Assembly: GCA_033763995.1 (NCBI GenBank)
Contig: JANRJL010000020.1
Span: forward strand, 1-64,000
Reading direction: 5' to 3'
From: GCA-2737725 sp033763995
GTDB lineage: Bacteria; Pseudomonadota; Alphaproteobacteria; Rhodospirillales; Rhodospirillaceae
Length of the DNA: 64,000 nt
Positions 56,777 to 64,000 of the stretch are shown one piece after another. The notes beneath the pieces were generated by a model that saw only the letters and a program-made list of their open reading frames with translations, searched no databases and was not told the DNA's origin. Every line of letters starts with the position of its first letter. Within the stretch, counting starts at the first letter, position 1. Made by a program: the position numbers and the translations under genes.

Positions 56777-56805
56777 CCATTGCGCAACGCCCTCGGCGCG
56801 TCGCC

Positions 56806-58578
56806 ATGACGACAGCCACCTGGACCGATGCGATCTCCTTGGGCGGGCGCCGCTGGCGGCTCTATCCCGTCAATGACGGCGACGTGAGGGCACTCACCAT
56901 CGCCACCAACGTGCCCGATATCGTAGCGCGGGTCTTGGCGGCGCGCGGCGTCAGTCCCGAAGACGCCCCAAGTTTCTTGCATCCCACCTTGCGCGCACTC
57001 ATGCCCGATCCCAGCGCGCTGGCGGGCATGGACGAGGCCGTGGCGCGGATCGTGCAAGCGGTCAACGCCGCGGAACCTATCGCGGTATTCGGCGACTACG
57101 ATGTCGACGGCGCCACCTCGTCGGCGCTCTTGAAGCGATTTTTTCGCGCCATCGGTATCGATCTCATCGTCTATATCCCCGACCGGATGAAGGAAGGCTA
57201 CGGCCCCAATGCCGAAGCCATGAAGCACTTGGCCGGGCGGGGCGCGAAGGTCGTCATCACGGTCGACTGCGGCATCACCGCCTTCACGCCGCTGCAGGCG
57301 GCGCGCGATGCGGGCCTCGATGTGGTCGTGGTGGATCACCACAAGGCCGAGCCCACGCTTCCCGTGGCCGCCGCCGTGGTCAACCCGAACCGCTTGGACG
57401 ATACCAGCCGTCAGGGCCATTTGGCCGCCGTGGGCGTGGCGTTCCTGCTCGTTGTGGCGCTCAATCGCGCGCTGAGAACCTCGGGCTGGTACACGGCCAA
57501 GGGCGTGGCCGAGCCCGACCTCAAGCAATGGCTCGATATCGTGGCGCTGGGCACCGTGGCCGACGTGGTGCCGCTCAAGGGCCTCAACCGCGCCTTCGTC
57601 CACAGCGGTCTTGCCATTCTGGGCAAGGGCGGCAACCGGGGCCTCACGGCCTTGGCGAAGGTCGCGCGCATCGATACCGCGCCGAGCGCTTACCACTTGG
57701 GATTCATCTACGGCCCGCGCGTTAACGCGGGTGGGCGCGTGGGCCAGGCCGATCTCGGCATTCGCCTGCTCTCGACCGACGACGGCGACGAAGCCTCGGC
57801 GCTGGCCATCAGGCTCGACGACTACAATCGCGCGCGGCAGGAAATCGAGGCCGCCGTGCTGGCCGAGGCCATCGAGCAAATCGAAAGCAAGACGCAGGAT
57901 GATCCGGTGCTGTTCGCCGTCGGCGACAAGTGGCACCCGGGCGTCATCGGCATTGTCGCGAGCCGCCTGAAGGACCGGTACGACCGGCCCACCATCGTCA
58001 TCGCGCTCGACGGCGGCATGGCCAAGGGCTCGGGGCGTTCCATCAAGGGCGTCGATTTGGGCCGCAGCGTGTTGGCCGCGCGCGAGGCGGGCTTGCTCAT
58101 CAACGGCGGCGGTCATCCCATGGCGGCGGGCCTGACGGTGGACGCGGGCAAGATCGACGCGCTGCGGTCGTTCCTCAATCAGAACGTCCGCGAACAAACC
58201 GCCTCGGGCCTGGATGCCGCGCCCTTGTGGCTCGATGGTTTGCTCTCCATCGACGGTATCAGCGACGACTTGGTCAACACCTTGTCCGATCTCGAGCCTT
58301 TCGGCTCGGGCAACGACGAGCCGCGCTTCGCGGTGCTCGATGCCCAAGTCGCCAAGGCCGACATCGTCGGCTCAGGGCATGTGCGGTGTTTTCTGGCGGG
58401 GCGCGGCGGCGGGCGCCTCAAGGCCATCGCGTTTCGCAGCGCCGATTCACAATTGGGCGTGGCGCTGTTGAATGCGCAAGGCCGCCTGATGCACCTGAGC
58501 GGAACGATCCGCCGCGAAACATGGCAAGGCCGAACCAACGTGCAACTCGTCATCGACGACGGCATGGTTGCGAGTTGA
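56806..58578 (+). CDS. recJ: Single-stranded-DNA-specific exonuclease RecJ
   Basis: 5'-3' exonuclease in recombination and mismatch repair, 590 residues (normal). The DHH-family motifs are GDYDVDGATSSALL near residue 98, CGITA and VVDHHKAEP near 178, followed by DIVALGTVADVVPL. The DHHA1 domain has GGGHPMAAGLTV near 430, and the OB-type C-terminal domain follows. The closing gene of the aminotransferase-hom-glpX-recJ series. Confidence 0.96.
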   Translation: MTTATWTDAISLGGRRWRLYPVNDGDVRALTIATNVPDIVARVLAARGVSPEDAPSFLHPTLRALMPDPSALAGMDEAVARIVQAVNAAEPIAVFGDYDVDGATSSALLKRFFRAIGIDLIVYIPDRMKEGYGPNAEAMKHLAGRGAKVVITVDCGITAFTPLQAARDAGLDVVVVDHHKAEPTLPVAAAVVNPNRLDDTSRQGHLAAVGVAFLLVVALNRALRTSGWYTAKGVAEPDLKQWLDIVALGTVADVVPLKGLNRAFVHSGLAILGKGGNRGLTALAKVARIDTAPSAYHLGFIYGPRVNAGGRVGQADLGIRLLSTDDGDEASALAIRLDDYNRARQEIEAAVLAEAIEQIESKTQDDPVLFAVGDKWHPGVIGIVASRLKDRYDRPTIVIALDGGMAKGSGRSIKGVDLGRSVLAAREAGLLINGGGHPMAAGLTVDAGKIDALRSFLNQNVREQTASGLDAAPLWLDGLLSIDGISDDLVNTLSDLEPFGSGNDEPRFAVLDAQVAKADIVGSGHVRCFLAGRGGGRLKAIAFRSADSQLGVALLNAQGRLMHLSGTIRRETWQGRTNVQLVIDDGMVAS

Positions 58579-58725
58579 TCGCGCGGTTGTTGCTGCCTTG
58601 TTTTCCCCAAAGAATTCAAGGATTTCGCGGCGTTGACGGGTTTTGCGAACCATGCGAGGGTCGCGCCGATGTTGGGCGGCGACGTGTTCTGCCTGGCGAT
58701 AATGCAATGCGAGAAGGGGGACGGT

Positions 58726-59370
58726 ATGCCGTTCATGAAAAAAGTTGTGATGAGTGCCGCCGTGTGCGGCGCGATGGTGCTGGGCGCTGCCGGTGCGCAG
58801 GCCCAAAGCGGTGAATTCGACGGCTCGACGTTCACTTGCCTGCAATATACCAGCGGCCAAGGCGACAATTCCTCGACCAAGGCGCAGGTCGATTTGGCCA
58901 AGCTGTGGATGATGGGTTACCTGACCGGCTATTATAAGGCCAAGGGCAATCTTGAACTGGTCGACGAAGGCAAGGCCAAAGACAGCGTCTTGAGCGCGCT
59001 CGTCTCCAAGTGCCGCGAAAATCCGTCGGTGACGATCATGACCGTGGGTCTGCAAGCCATCGCCACTGATGCGCGCAAGATGCCCAGCAAGCCCAGCGAC
59101 GACATCGACTTGACCAGCTACACCTGCGCCAATCATGTCGACGCGCGCGGCGGGGCCGCGTCGCAAGCGATGAAGGCCGATCTGGCCGAGTTGTGGGCTT
59201 TCGCGTTTATTCAAGGCTACAAGAACCTGAATCAGCCCGACATGGTGATCCCCATGGAGAACAAGCCCGTGTTGACCGGCGCCATCACCAAGAACTGCGG
59301 CAAGAACCTCGACAAGACGTTCTTGGACCTGACGGCCATGGTTGCGCAGGCCGTGAAGCTGGGCGGTTAG
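58726..59370 (+). CDS. Periplasmic protein with two HdeA/HdeB-like repeats
   Basis: A 214-residue exported protein. The signal peptide (to AQAQ near residue 27) precedes two homologous domains of about 85 residues. Each has a first cysteine (TFTCLQY; SYTCANH), an LAxLWxxxYxxGY helix and a second cysteine (LVSKCRENP; ITKNCGKN), the HdeA/HdeB pattern in which one disulfide closes the fold. HdeA-type proteins are acid-activated periplasmic chaperones; a double version is unusual. AAGGGGG before 58726 decides the start. Confidence 0.7.
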   Translation: MPFMKKVVMSAAVCGAMVLGAAGAQAQSGEFDGSTFTCLQYTSGQGDNSSTKAQVDLAKLWMMGYLTGYYKAKGNLELVDEGKAKDSVLSALVSKCRENPSVTIMTVGLQAIATDARKMPSKPSDDIDLTSYTCANHVDARGGAASQAMKADLAELWAFAFIQGYKNLNQPDMVIPMENKPVLTGAITKNCGKNLDKTFLDLTAMVAQAVKLGG

Positions 59371-59393
59371 TTCCTCGACAATTCTGAATTTAG

Positions 59394-59425
59394 AAACGGG
59401 CCCGAGCATTCGGGCCCGTTTTTAT
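59394..59425 (+). terminator. Bidirectional Rho-independent terminator
   Basis: AAACGGGCCCG (59394-59404) pairs perfectly with CGGGCCCGTTT (59411-59421) around AGCATT and ends in TTTTTA. It serves the HdeA-like gene and, on the other strand, the convergent acetyltransferase whose last codons overlap it. Confidence 0.92.
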
Positions 59426-60018
59426 TTGACGCGCTTGCGCTTGCGTCGCCGGCGGCCCACTTCGCGCTCGGGCAGGGTGCTGTCGCCTTCGCCCAAGGCG
59501 CGCTGCATCAGCACCGCGTCGGACCATTTGCCGAACTTATAGCCGCTGGAGCGCAACGCGCCGATGACGGCGAAGCCGTGGCGGCTGTGGAGCGCGATGG
59601 AGGCGGCGTTGGCGCTGTCGCCGATGACGGCGATCATCTGCCGGTAGCCCAGCGCGATGCAGCGATCGATCAGCGCGGACATCAACGCGTTGCCGATGCC
59701 CCGGCCCATCATGTCGGGGGCGATGTAGATCGAATCCTCGATGGTGTAGCGGTAGGCCGAGCGCTCGCGGAACGGTCCGCCGTAGGCGTAGCCGGCGATG
59801 CGCTTGCCCACCATGGCGACGAAATAGGGCATGCGCTGGACTTCCAGCTTCTGCCAGCGCGCGGTCATCTCGGCCACGGTCGGCGCTTCCTCCTCGAAGG
59901 ACGAGGTGCTGGTCAGCACGTAGTGGGCGTAGATCTCCTGGATGGCCGGAAGGTCTTCCTCGGTGGCGGGGCGAATGCGGACCTTCGCGCCGGAGGGCAG
60001 GGCATGGGCGGACGACAT
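59422..60018 (-). CDS. Phosphinothricin/methionine-sulfoximine-type N-acetyltransferase
   Basis: A 198-residue GNAT enzyme close to the Pat/MddA group, which acetylates phosphinothricin-like or methionine sulfoximine compounds. Markers are VRIRPATEEDLPAIQEIYAHYV, the glutamate-rich TSTSSFEEEAPT, YAYGGPFRERSAYRYTIEDSIYI and the CoA loop GRGIGNALM. The C-terminus is a basic tail (RRRRKRKRVK) that is longer than usual. Confidence 0.85.
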   Translation of the reverse strand: MSSAHALPSGAKVRIRPATEEDLPAIQEIYAHYVLTSTSSFEEEAPTVAEMTARWQKLEVQRMPYFVAMVGKRIAGYAYGGPFRERSAYRYTIEDSIYIAPDMMGRGIGNALMSALIDRCIALGYRQMIAVIGDSANAASIALHSRHGFAVIGALRSSGYKFGKWSDAVLMQRALGEGDSTLPEREVGRRRRKRKRVK

Positions 60019-60244
60019 GGGCGGCGGAGAAACCTATGGGGCGCGACGGACGGCGTCCGCGCGGATCGCGCGCGACGCCCCGGCTGCTTAGCGTATTTCC
60101 AGCCTTTGGCGCAATCGCGCCTGGGCCCGAACACCCCCCGATTCCGCCGGGTCGCGCCAAGGCTTGATTTTGGCGCCCCCAGCCGCTAAGACCGCCCCGC
60201 TTCACGATGTTTCCGGGGCCTGCCCAAGGGCCCATCCGGACAGT

Positions 60245-60320
60245 GTCCCCATCGTCTAGAGGCCTAGGACATCGCCCTTTCACGGCGGTAACCGGGGTTC
60301 GAATCCCCGTGGGGACGCCA
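60245..60320 (+). tRNA. tRNA-Glu (anticodon TTC)
   Basis: Acceptor GTCCCCA (60245-60251) pairs with TGGGGAC (60310-60316), discriminator G and encoded CCA at 60318-60320. The anticodon loop CTTTCAC gives TTC. The T loop is GGTTCGAATCC. Base composition falls just after this gene, which suits the known use of tRNA genes as integration sites. Confidence 0.95.
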
Positions 60321-60704
60321 ACCTTGATGGAGCTACGAACACCTGGGAGATCAGGGTTCGGCTGTAACGGCCTTCTTCGATCATACCGAAACGATAGGCT
60401 CTGCATTCCTTGATCGAGCCATGTGACATGGGCGCCTTAGTTCTCACTTCCGTTTCAAATGGTGTCGCAGGTGCTGGCAATAACAAGCCGCCTAGGAATG
60501 CGGGCAAGTCCAAGTAGCCGTCCAAGTCGGGCGAGTATTGAATTCGTGTATCCTATAGTAATAGAAGTGCTGGGTTTGCCATCACGACCGGGCGAGTGAA
60601 AAAAAATTTTAAGAAATGGGCTCGGCCTCACTCCCTAGCATCGTGGAGAGCCCTTCCTATGGCTTAATTGTCTCAGGGGGTTACGTATTGTTGCAACCAA
60701 CCGC

Positions 60705-60734
60705 TTGCACATTTCTGGATTCTGAGCGTATTCT
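60705..60734 (+). promoter_or_regulatory. Promoter of the metal-resistance operon with direct repeats
   Basis: TTGCAC (60705-60710), an 18-base spacer and TATTCT (60729-60734) form a promoter whose start would fall at about the ATG at 60741. ATTCTGA occurs twice, at 60719 and 60730, 11 bases apart, one helical turn, as in response-regulator or metal-regulator sites. The stretch 60321-60704 holds no gene I can support; it is AT-rich with several short palindromes. Confidence 0.5.
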
Positions 60735-60740
60735 GAATCT

Positions 60741-61109
60741 ATGAGAAAGTTTCTCGCCCTTATTGCGCTGTTCGTCGCCTTCGGCTTTGCCGGTGGGGCT
60801 GAGACGCATTCCGTCGTGCATTCAGCCGCACAATGTGTTGAGGCGACAGACGTTTCTGGCGGACATTTTTTCTCTGTGGCACCCGAGCACGTTGCTGATC
60901 AGGCTGAGCATGAGGATCGAGACTGTTGCTGGAATGGACTTTGCTTCAATCCGTCACATTGTCATCATTGTGGCGGCGCAACCGCATTGCTGCTTCCTGC
61001 GCCCAGCTCGATTTTTGTGACGGCAAGTCATGCTAAATTTGGGCCATCATCGGACAGCATGCCCGTTCTGTCGCTTTCTTACGCGATCATAGACCCTCCC
61101 CGAGCCTAA
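60741..61109 (+). CDS. Small exported Cys/His-rich protein of the metal operon
   Basis: A 122-residue secreted protein: signal peptide MRKFLALIALFVAFGFAGGAE, then a central cluster DCCWNGLCFNPSHCHHCGG with five cysteines and three histidines, which should bind soft metals. The rest is poorly structured. It lacks a visible ribosome site and may be read from a leaderless message. Position at the head of a czc/cus-like operon suggests a periplasmic metal scavenger or sensor; no family name is recognised. Confidence 0.65.
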   Translation: MRKFLALIALFVAFGFAGGAETHSVVHSAAQCVEATDVSGGHFFSVAPEHVADQAEHEDRDCCWNGLCFNPSHCHHCGGATALLLPAPSSIFVTASHAKFGPSSDSMPVLSLSYAIIDPPRA

Positions 61110-61198
61110 TCGCAGACCGCTGTTTAGCCATTTTTGGCTTGGCAGCATGGTTGGCGCGTGGATTCACGTGCCAAGAAAACGTGCGAAAAGGGCTTTTA

Positions 61199-62503
61199 AT
61201 GTTGATTCATTCGATTGTACGACCCCTGCTGCTGGCAGGTATGACGGTCATCTCTGTCGTCGGCGTGACGGCTGCTCAAGAGCTAGCGCAAGACCCCATC
61301 CAGGTGGTGGCGCCTGGAAAGCCGATCACGTTACGCGACGCCATTGCGCGAGTAATGGACACTAACCCAAGACTAGCGGGGCAAAAATTTGCCCTGGCGG
61401 CGTCCGATGCGCGGCGCGATCAAGCGGCGCTTCGTCCAGCGTTTCAGGTTGGGCTGGAAGCAGAAGATATATTTGGCACCGACCGCCTCTCTAAGTTTGA
61501 TGACGCCACCATCACGTTGCAACTGAGCACTGTACTTGAACTCGGCGGTAAGCGCGGCAACCGTATCGGCGCTGCCGAACGCGAGCGCGGCCTGTTGCTG
61601 ACAGAACTGGACGCCGAAAAGCTCGACATTATTGCCGAGGTTACGCGCCGGTTTATTCGTGTCGTCGCGGTGCAGCGTGAAGTCACGCTCGCCAAGCGCT
61701 CGCTTGAACTCGCCACGAATACCCGTAAGGCCGTTGCCTTGCGTGTCTCGACTGGTCGCGGCGCGGCCGTGGAAGAACGTAACGCTGAAATCGCTTTGAC
61801 CCGCGCCGAGATTGAGAAATCCCGCGCTGAAACGGGTGTGTTGCAAGCCTGGCAAAGTTTATCCGCGATGTGGGGCGGCGATGCTGGCGGATCGATGGCA
61901 GTGGCGGCTGAGCTGTTTACGCTGCCGGACCTCGGCGCGATGGCGGCACTGGACGCGATGCTTTTGCAAAATCCGAATCTGGCGCGATTTGCATCCGAGC
62001 GGCGGGTCGAGGAAGCAAAGTTACGATTGGCGGAATCTCAAGCCACCCCTGATCTGAGTGTTGGGGCTGGTGTACGCCGTCTAGAGGCCGACCGCAGCAA
62101 TGCGTTTGTCTTGTCATTCTCCATGCCTTTGGGCACCGGCAGCCGCAGTGCGCCCTATGCTGCGGAAGCGCGCAGCAAGCTGCAACAATTAGATTTCCGC
62201 GAACAGGCGGCGCGGGCGGAACTCAAGGCTACTCTTTCCGCCTTGTACCAGGAGGCGTCGCAACGCGGCTCTGAGTTGGCGCTGTTGCGTGAAAAAGCCG
62301 TGCCGCAGGCGGAGAGCGCCAGCGACTTGACCCAGAGCGGATTTAGCGCAGGCCGATTTTCGCTGCTGGAACTCCTCACCGCCCAACAACAGCTTATTGA
62401 ACTTCAGCGCTCGGCCATCGATGCGGCGGTCGCCTATCACAACGCATTGATCGAAATTGAGCGTTTGACTGCGCGCTCGGCCAGTGCCGGTGTCGGAAAT
62501 TAG
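61199..62503 (+). CDS. czcC: Outer-membrane factor of an RND metal-efflux system (CzcC/CusC-like)
   Basis: A 434-residue TolC-family protein. The signal peptide is followed by ITLRDAIARVMDTNPRLAGQ (TolC-type helical repeat), ATITLQLSTVLELGGKRGNRI (CzcC-like), and the second repeat FSLLELLTAQQQLIELQRSAI near the end. It forms the trimeric outer-membrane duct. AGGG seven bases before 61199 supports the start. The adaptor and pump genes follow in order. Confidence 0.88.
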   Translation: MLIHSIVRPLLLAGMTVISVVGVTAAQELAQDPIQVVAPGKPITLRDAIARVMDTNPRLAGQKFALAASDARRDQAALRPAFQVGLEAEDIFGTDRLSKFDDATITLQLSTVLELGGKRGNRIGAAERERGLLLTELDAEKLDIIAEVTRRFIRVVAVQREVTLAKRSLELATNTRKAVALRVSTGRGAAVEERNAEIALTRAEIEKSRAETGVLQAWQSLSAMWGGDAGGSMAVAAELFTLPDLGAMAALDAMLLQNPNLARFASERRVEEAKLRLAESQATPDLSVGAGVRRLEADRSNAFVLSFSMPLGTGSRSAPYAAEARSKLQQLDFREQAARAELKATLSALYQEASQRGSELALLREKAVPQAESASDLTQSGFSAGRFSLLELLTAQQQLIELQRSAIDAAVAYHNALIEIERLTARSASAGVGN

Positions 62504-62517
62504 GAAGGGTTAAGATA

Positions 62518-63477
62518 ATGAAACGTCAAAACATAGCCATTGCAGCCGTCGCGGCAATAACCCTCGTGCTGGGTGCAGTCATTCTGTCGCTCGATCCTGC
62601 AACGGTCGCTCAAGAACATGGCGACGAGCATGACCATGGCCATGAGGAAGGCGGCGGTATGCCGTCCCATGTGGAGATCACGCCGCAAGCCGCCATCGCC
62701 GCAGGCGCGAAGCTGACCCAGGCGGGGCCGGGTAAGGTCGCGCAAACGCTCATGACCAGCGGCACGGTTGTTTTTGACTCAGCTGGTATGGCGCGGGCGC
62801 GGGCGCGGTTTCCAGGTATCGTGCGTGAGGTGCGCAAAAACGTGGGTGATAAAGCCGCCACTGGCGAAACCTTGGCCATGGTTGAGAGCAATGACAGCCT
62901 TCAGTCCTACGCTGTGAAGGCTCCCATCGACGGGGTCATCATCGCCCGCAATACAAACCTTGGCGAAATCGCCGACGACTCCCCCCTTTTTGTGATCGCA
63001 AATCCATCACGAGTGTGGGCGGAACTGCACATTTTTTCCAAAGACCTCGGCACCGCTGCGGTCGGCCAGAAAGTCATGTTGCAAGCCTCAGATAAATCGG
63101 TTCAAGGCAATGGCGTTATCTCCGCCATTCTGCCGGTCACGGAAACTTCCACACAAACCGTCATCGCACGCGTGTCCTTGGACGACGCCGATGGCCGCTG
63201 GCGGCCGGGCATGATTGTTGGAGCCGATATTGTATGGGCCGAACGCGAGGTGCCGGTCGCGGTGCCGATGGCCGCGATCCAGACCATCAACGAGAAGCCG
63301 GTCGTTTTCGTTCAGGACGGCAAGGAGTTTGAGGTGCGCCAGGTACTGCTTGGCGCGGTTAACGGCGACTGGGCCGAGGTAATCGAGGGCCTTTATGAAG
63401 GCGAAACCTATGTTTCCGCCAACAGCTTCCTGATGAAGGCAGACGCGGGCAAGGCGTCCGCCGAGCATGAGCATTAA
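62518..63477 (+). CDS. czcB: RND efflux periplasmic adaptor (CzcB/CusB-like)
   Basis: A 319-residue membrane-fusion protein: N-terminal anchor, then a histidine-rich GDEHDHGHEEGG stretch that should bind metal, the lipoyl-like hairpin (VVFDSAGMARARARFPGIV, VKAPIDGVIIARNTNLGEI) and a C-terminal beta-barrel with IPMAAIQTINEKPVVFVQ-type residues. It ends in another HEH. It couples the RND pump to the outer-membrane factor. Spacing to the preceding and following genes is under 15 bases. Confidence 0.88.
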   Translation: MKRQNIAIAAVAAITLVLGAVILSLDPATVAQEHGDEHDHGHEEGGGMPSHVEITPQAAIAAGAKLTQAGPGKVAQTLMTSGTVVFDSAGMARARARFPGIVREVRKNVGDKAATGETLAMVESNDSLQSYAVKAPIDGVIIARNTNLGEIADDSPLFVIANPSRVWAELHIFSKDLGTAAVGQKVMLQASDKSVQGNGVISAILPVTETSTQTVIARVSLDDADGRWRPGMIVGADIVWAEREVPVAVPMAAIQTINEKPVVFVQDGKEFEVRQVLLGAVNGDWAEVIEGLYEGETYVSANSFLMKADAGKASAEHEH

Positions 63478-63488
63478 GGAGAACGACC

Positions 63489-64000
63489 ATGCTTGAGCGG
63501 ATCATCTATTTCTCGATCAGGCAGCGCTGGCTCGTGCTGTTGGTCGTCCTCGCCCTGTGCGTACTGGGTGCCTATAACTTCACCAAGCTACCGATAGACG
63601 CGGTGCCCGACATCACCAACGTCCAGGTGCAGATCAATACCGAAGCGCCGGGCCTTTCACCCTTGGAAACCGAGCAGCGCATTACTTACCCCATCGAGAC
63701 GGCTATCGCGGGAATCCCGCACCTCGACTACACGCGCTCGCTTTCCCGTTACGGCTTGTCCCAAGTGACCGTCGTTTTTGACGACGACACGGATATCTAC
63801 TTTGCCCGCCAACTCATCAACGAGCGGATACAAGAGGCTCGCAGCCAGTTGCCTCCGAGCATCGAGCCGTCCATGGGTCCGATCTCAACGGGCCTGGGCG
63901 AGATTTTCATGTTCACGGTGGAGCCGGAACCCGGCGCTAAAAAGCCTGACGGTACTGAGTGGACGCCGATGGACCTGCGCACGCTTCAAGACTGGGTCGT
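63489..64000 (+). CDS. czcA: RND heavy-metal efflux pump (CzcA/CusA-like), cut by the window edge
   Basis: Only the first 170 codons lie in the window. The N-terminus MLERIIYFSIRQRWLVLL with its first transmembrane helix, PIDAVPDITNVQVQI and SPLETEQRITYPIETA are typical of the heavy-metal-efflux branch of RND pumps; DDDTDIYFARQLINERIQEA follows. AAGGAGA nine bases before the ATG supports the start. The full gene should be about 1000 codons, so its end and any downstream regulator are outside the window. Which metal it exports cannot be told from this part. Confidence 0.9.
   Translation, partial: MLERIIYFSIRQRWLVLLVVLALCVLGAYNFTKLPIDAVPDITNVQVQINTEAPGLSPLETEQRITYPIETAIAGIPHLDYTRSLSRYGLSQVTVVFDDDTDIYFARQLINERIQEARSQLPPSIEPSMGPISTGLGEIFMFTVEPEPGAKKPDGTEWTPMDLRTLQDWV

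Noticed and set aside
56749..58347. A 532-codon open frame antisense to recJ
   Set aside because: It is a shadow of the recJ frame, whose DHH motifs are intact on the plus strand.
60280..60525. An 81-codon minus-strand frame ending in tRNA-Glu
   Set aside because: Its C-terminus (SPRGFEPRLPP) is tRNA sequence read as protein; the rest resembles no integrase or other family I know, although a remnant cannot be excluded.
1..64000. CRISPR array, rRNA operon, prophage or transposase
   Set aside because: No regular spacer-repeat series, no 16S/23S conserved blocks, and no phage structural, integrase or DDE transposase proteins were seen on either strand.

Overview
The window is GC-rich, densely packed chromosomal DNA, most likely from an alphaproteobacterium close to Rhodospirillales. 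Four things point there: a MipZ-type division-site ATPase, a glnB-glnA pair behind a sigma54-like promoter, the gene order aminotransferase / homoserine dehydrogenase / class II FBPase / recJ, and a class I PHA synthase. No rRNA, CRISPR array, integrase or transposase gene was seen. Three tRNAs are present: Leu-GAG, His-GTG and Glu-TTC.

Layout. 0.1-5.2 kb: an RlmI-like methyltransferase, a Tat-exported DUF1838 protein, lipB with an AT-rich DUF2971 gene coupled to its stop codon, tRNA-Leu, and a small GIY-YIG gene between two copies of a structured repeat. 5.3-12.7 kb: housekeeping genes (VOC protein, mgtE, a degenerate Hpt-like protein, an exported GH114-like protein, an FAD oxidoreductase, mipZ, a VWA-like protein and a membrane J-domain protein). 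12.8-19.4 kb: nucleotide-sugar supply (galU, ugd, phosphomannomutase/phosphoglucomutase) with two tandem MFS transporters. 19.4-20.4 kb: a HigBA/RelE-type toxin-antitoxin cassette bounded by inverted 77-bp repeats and by a near-duplicate of the phosphomutase 3' end. 20.4-25.6 kb: a SPOR-domain DD-carboxypeptidase, two large hairpins, clpS-clpA and two tiny coiled-coil genes. 25.7-35.2 kb: a second DUF1838 gene, a YbdK-like ligase, glnB-glnA, tRNA-His, a hybrid histidine kinase, an MFS transporter and rplM-rpsI.

35.2-42.2 kb is the most unusual block. It is a tight operon of four predicted exported proteins: a Tat-exported ThDP-dependent enzyme, a monohaem cytochrome c, a DUF1579-like beta-barrel protein and a 1000-residue beta-propeller/amidohydrolase fusion. 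A third Tat-exported DUF1838 gene converges on it. This would fit an undescribed periplasmic oxidative pathway; its substrate is unknown.

42.2-60.3 kb: argC, a gamma-carbonic-anhydrase-like protein, a phosphonate-type ABC transporter with two tandem binding proteins and two permeases, a stress protein, acetyltransferases, phaC, an OmpA-like lipoprotein, the aminotransferase-hom-glpX-recJ series and a duplicated HdeA-like periplasmic protein. After tRNA-Glu (60.2 kb) base composition drops and a CzcCBA/CusCBA-type metal-efflux operon begins. It runs off the right edge inside the RND pump gene and looks like a tRNA-adjacent island.

Dispersed bipartite palindromic repeats (17.9, 19.5, 20.3 and 41.1 kb) and a second repeat family (45.9 and 48.5 kb) sit between genes.
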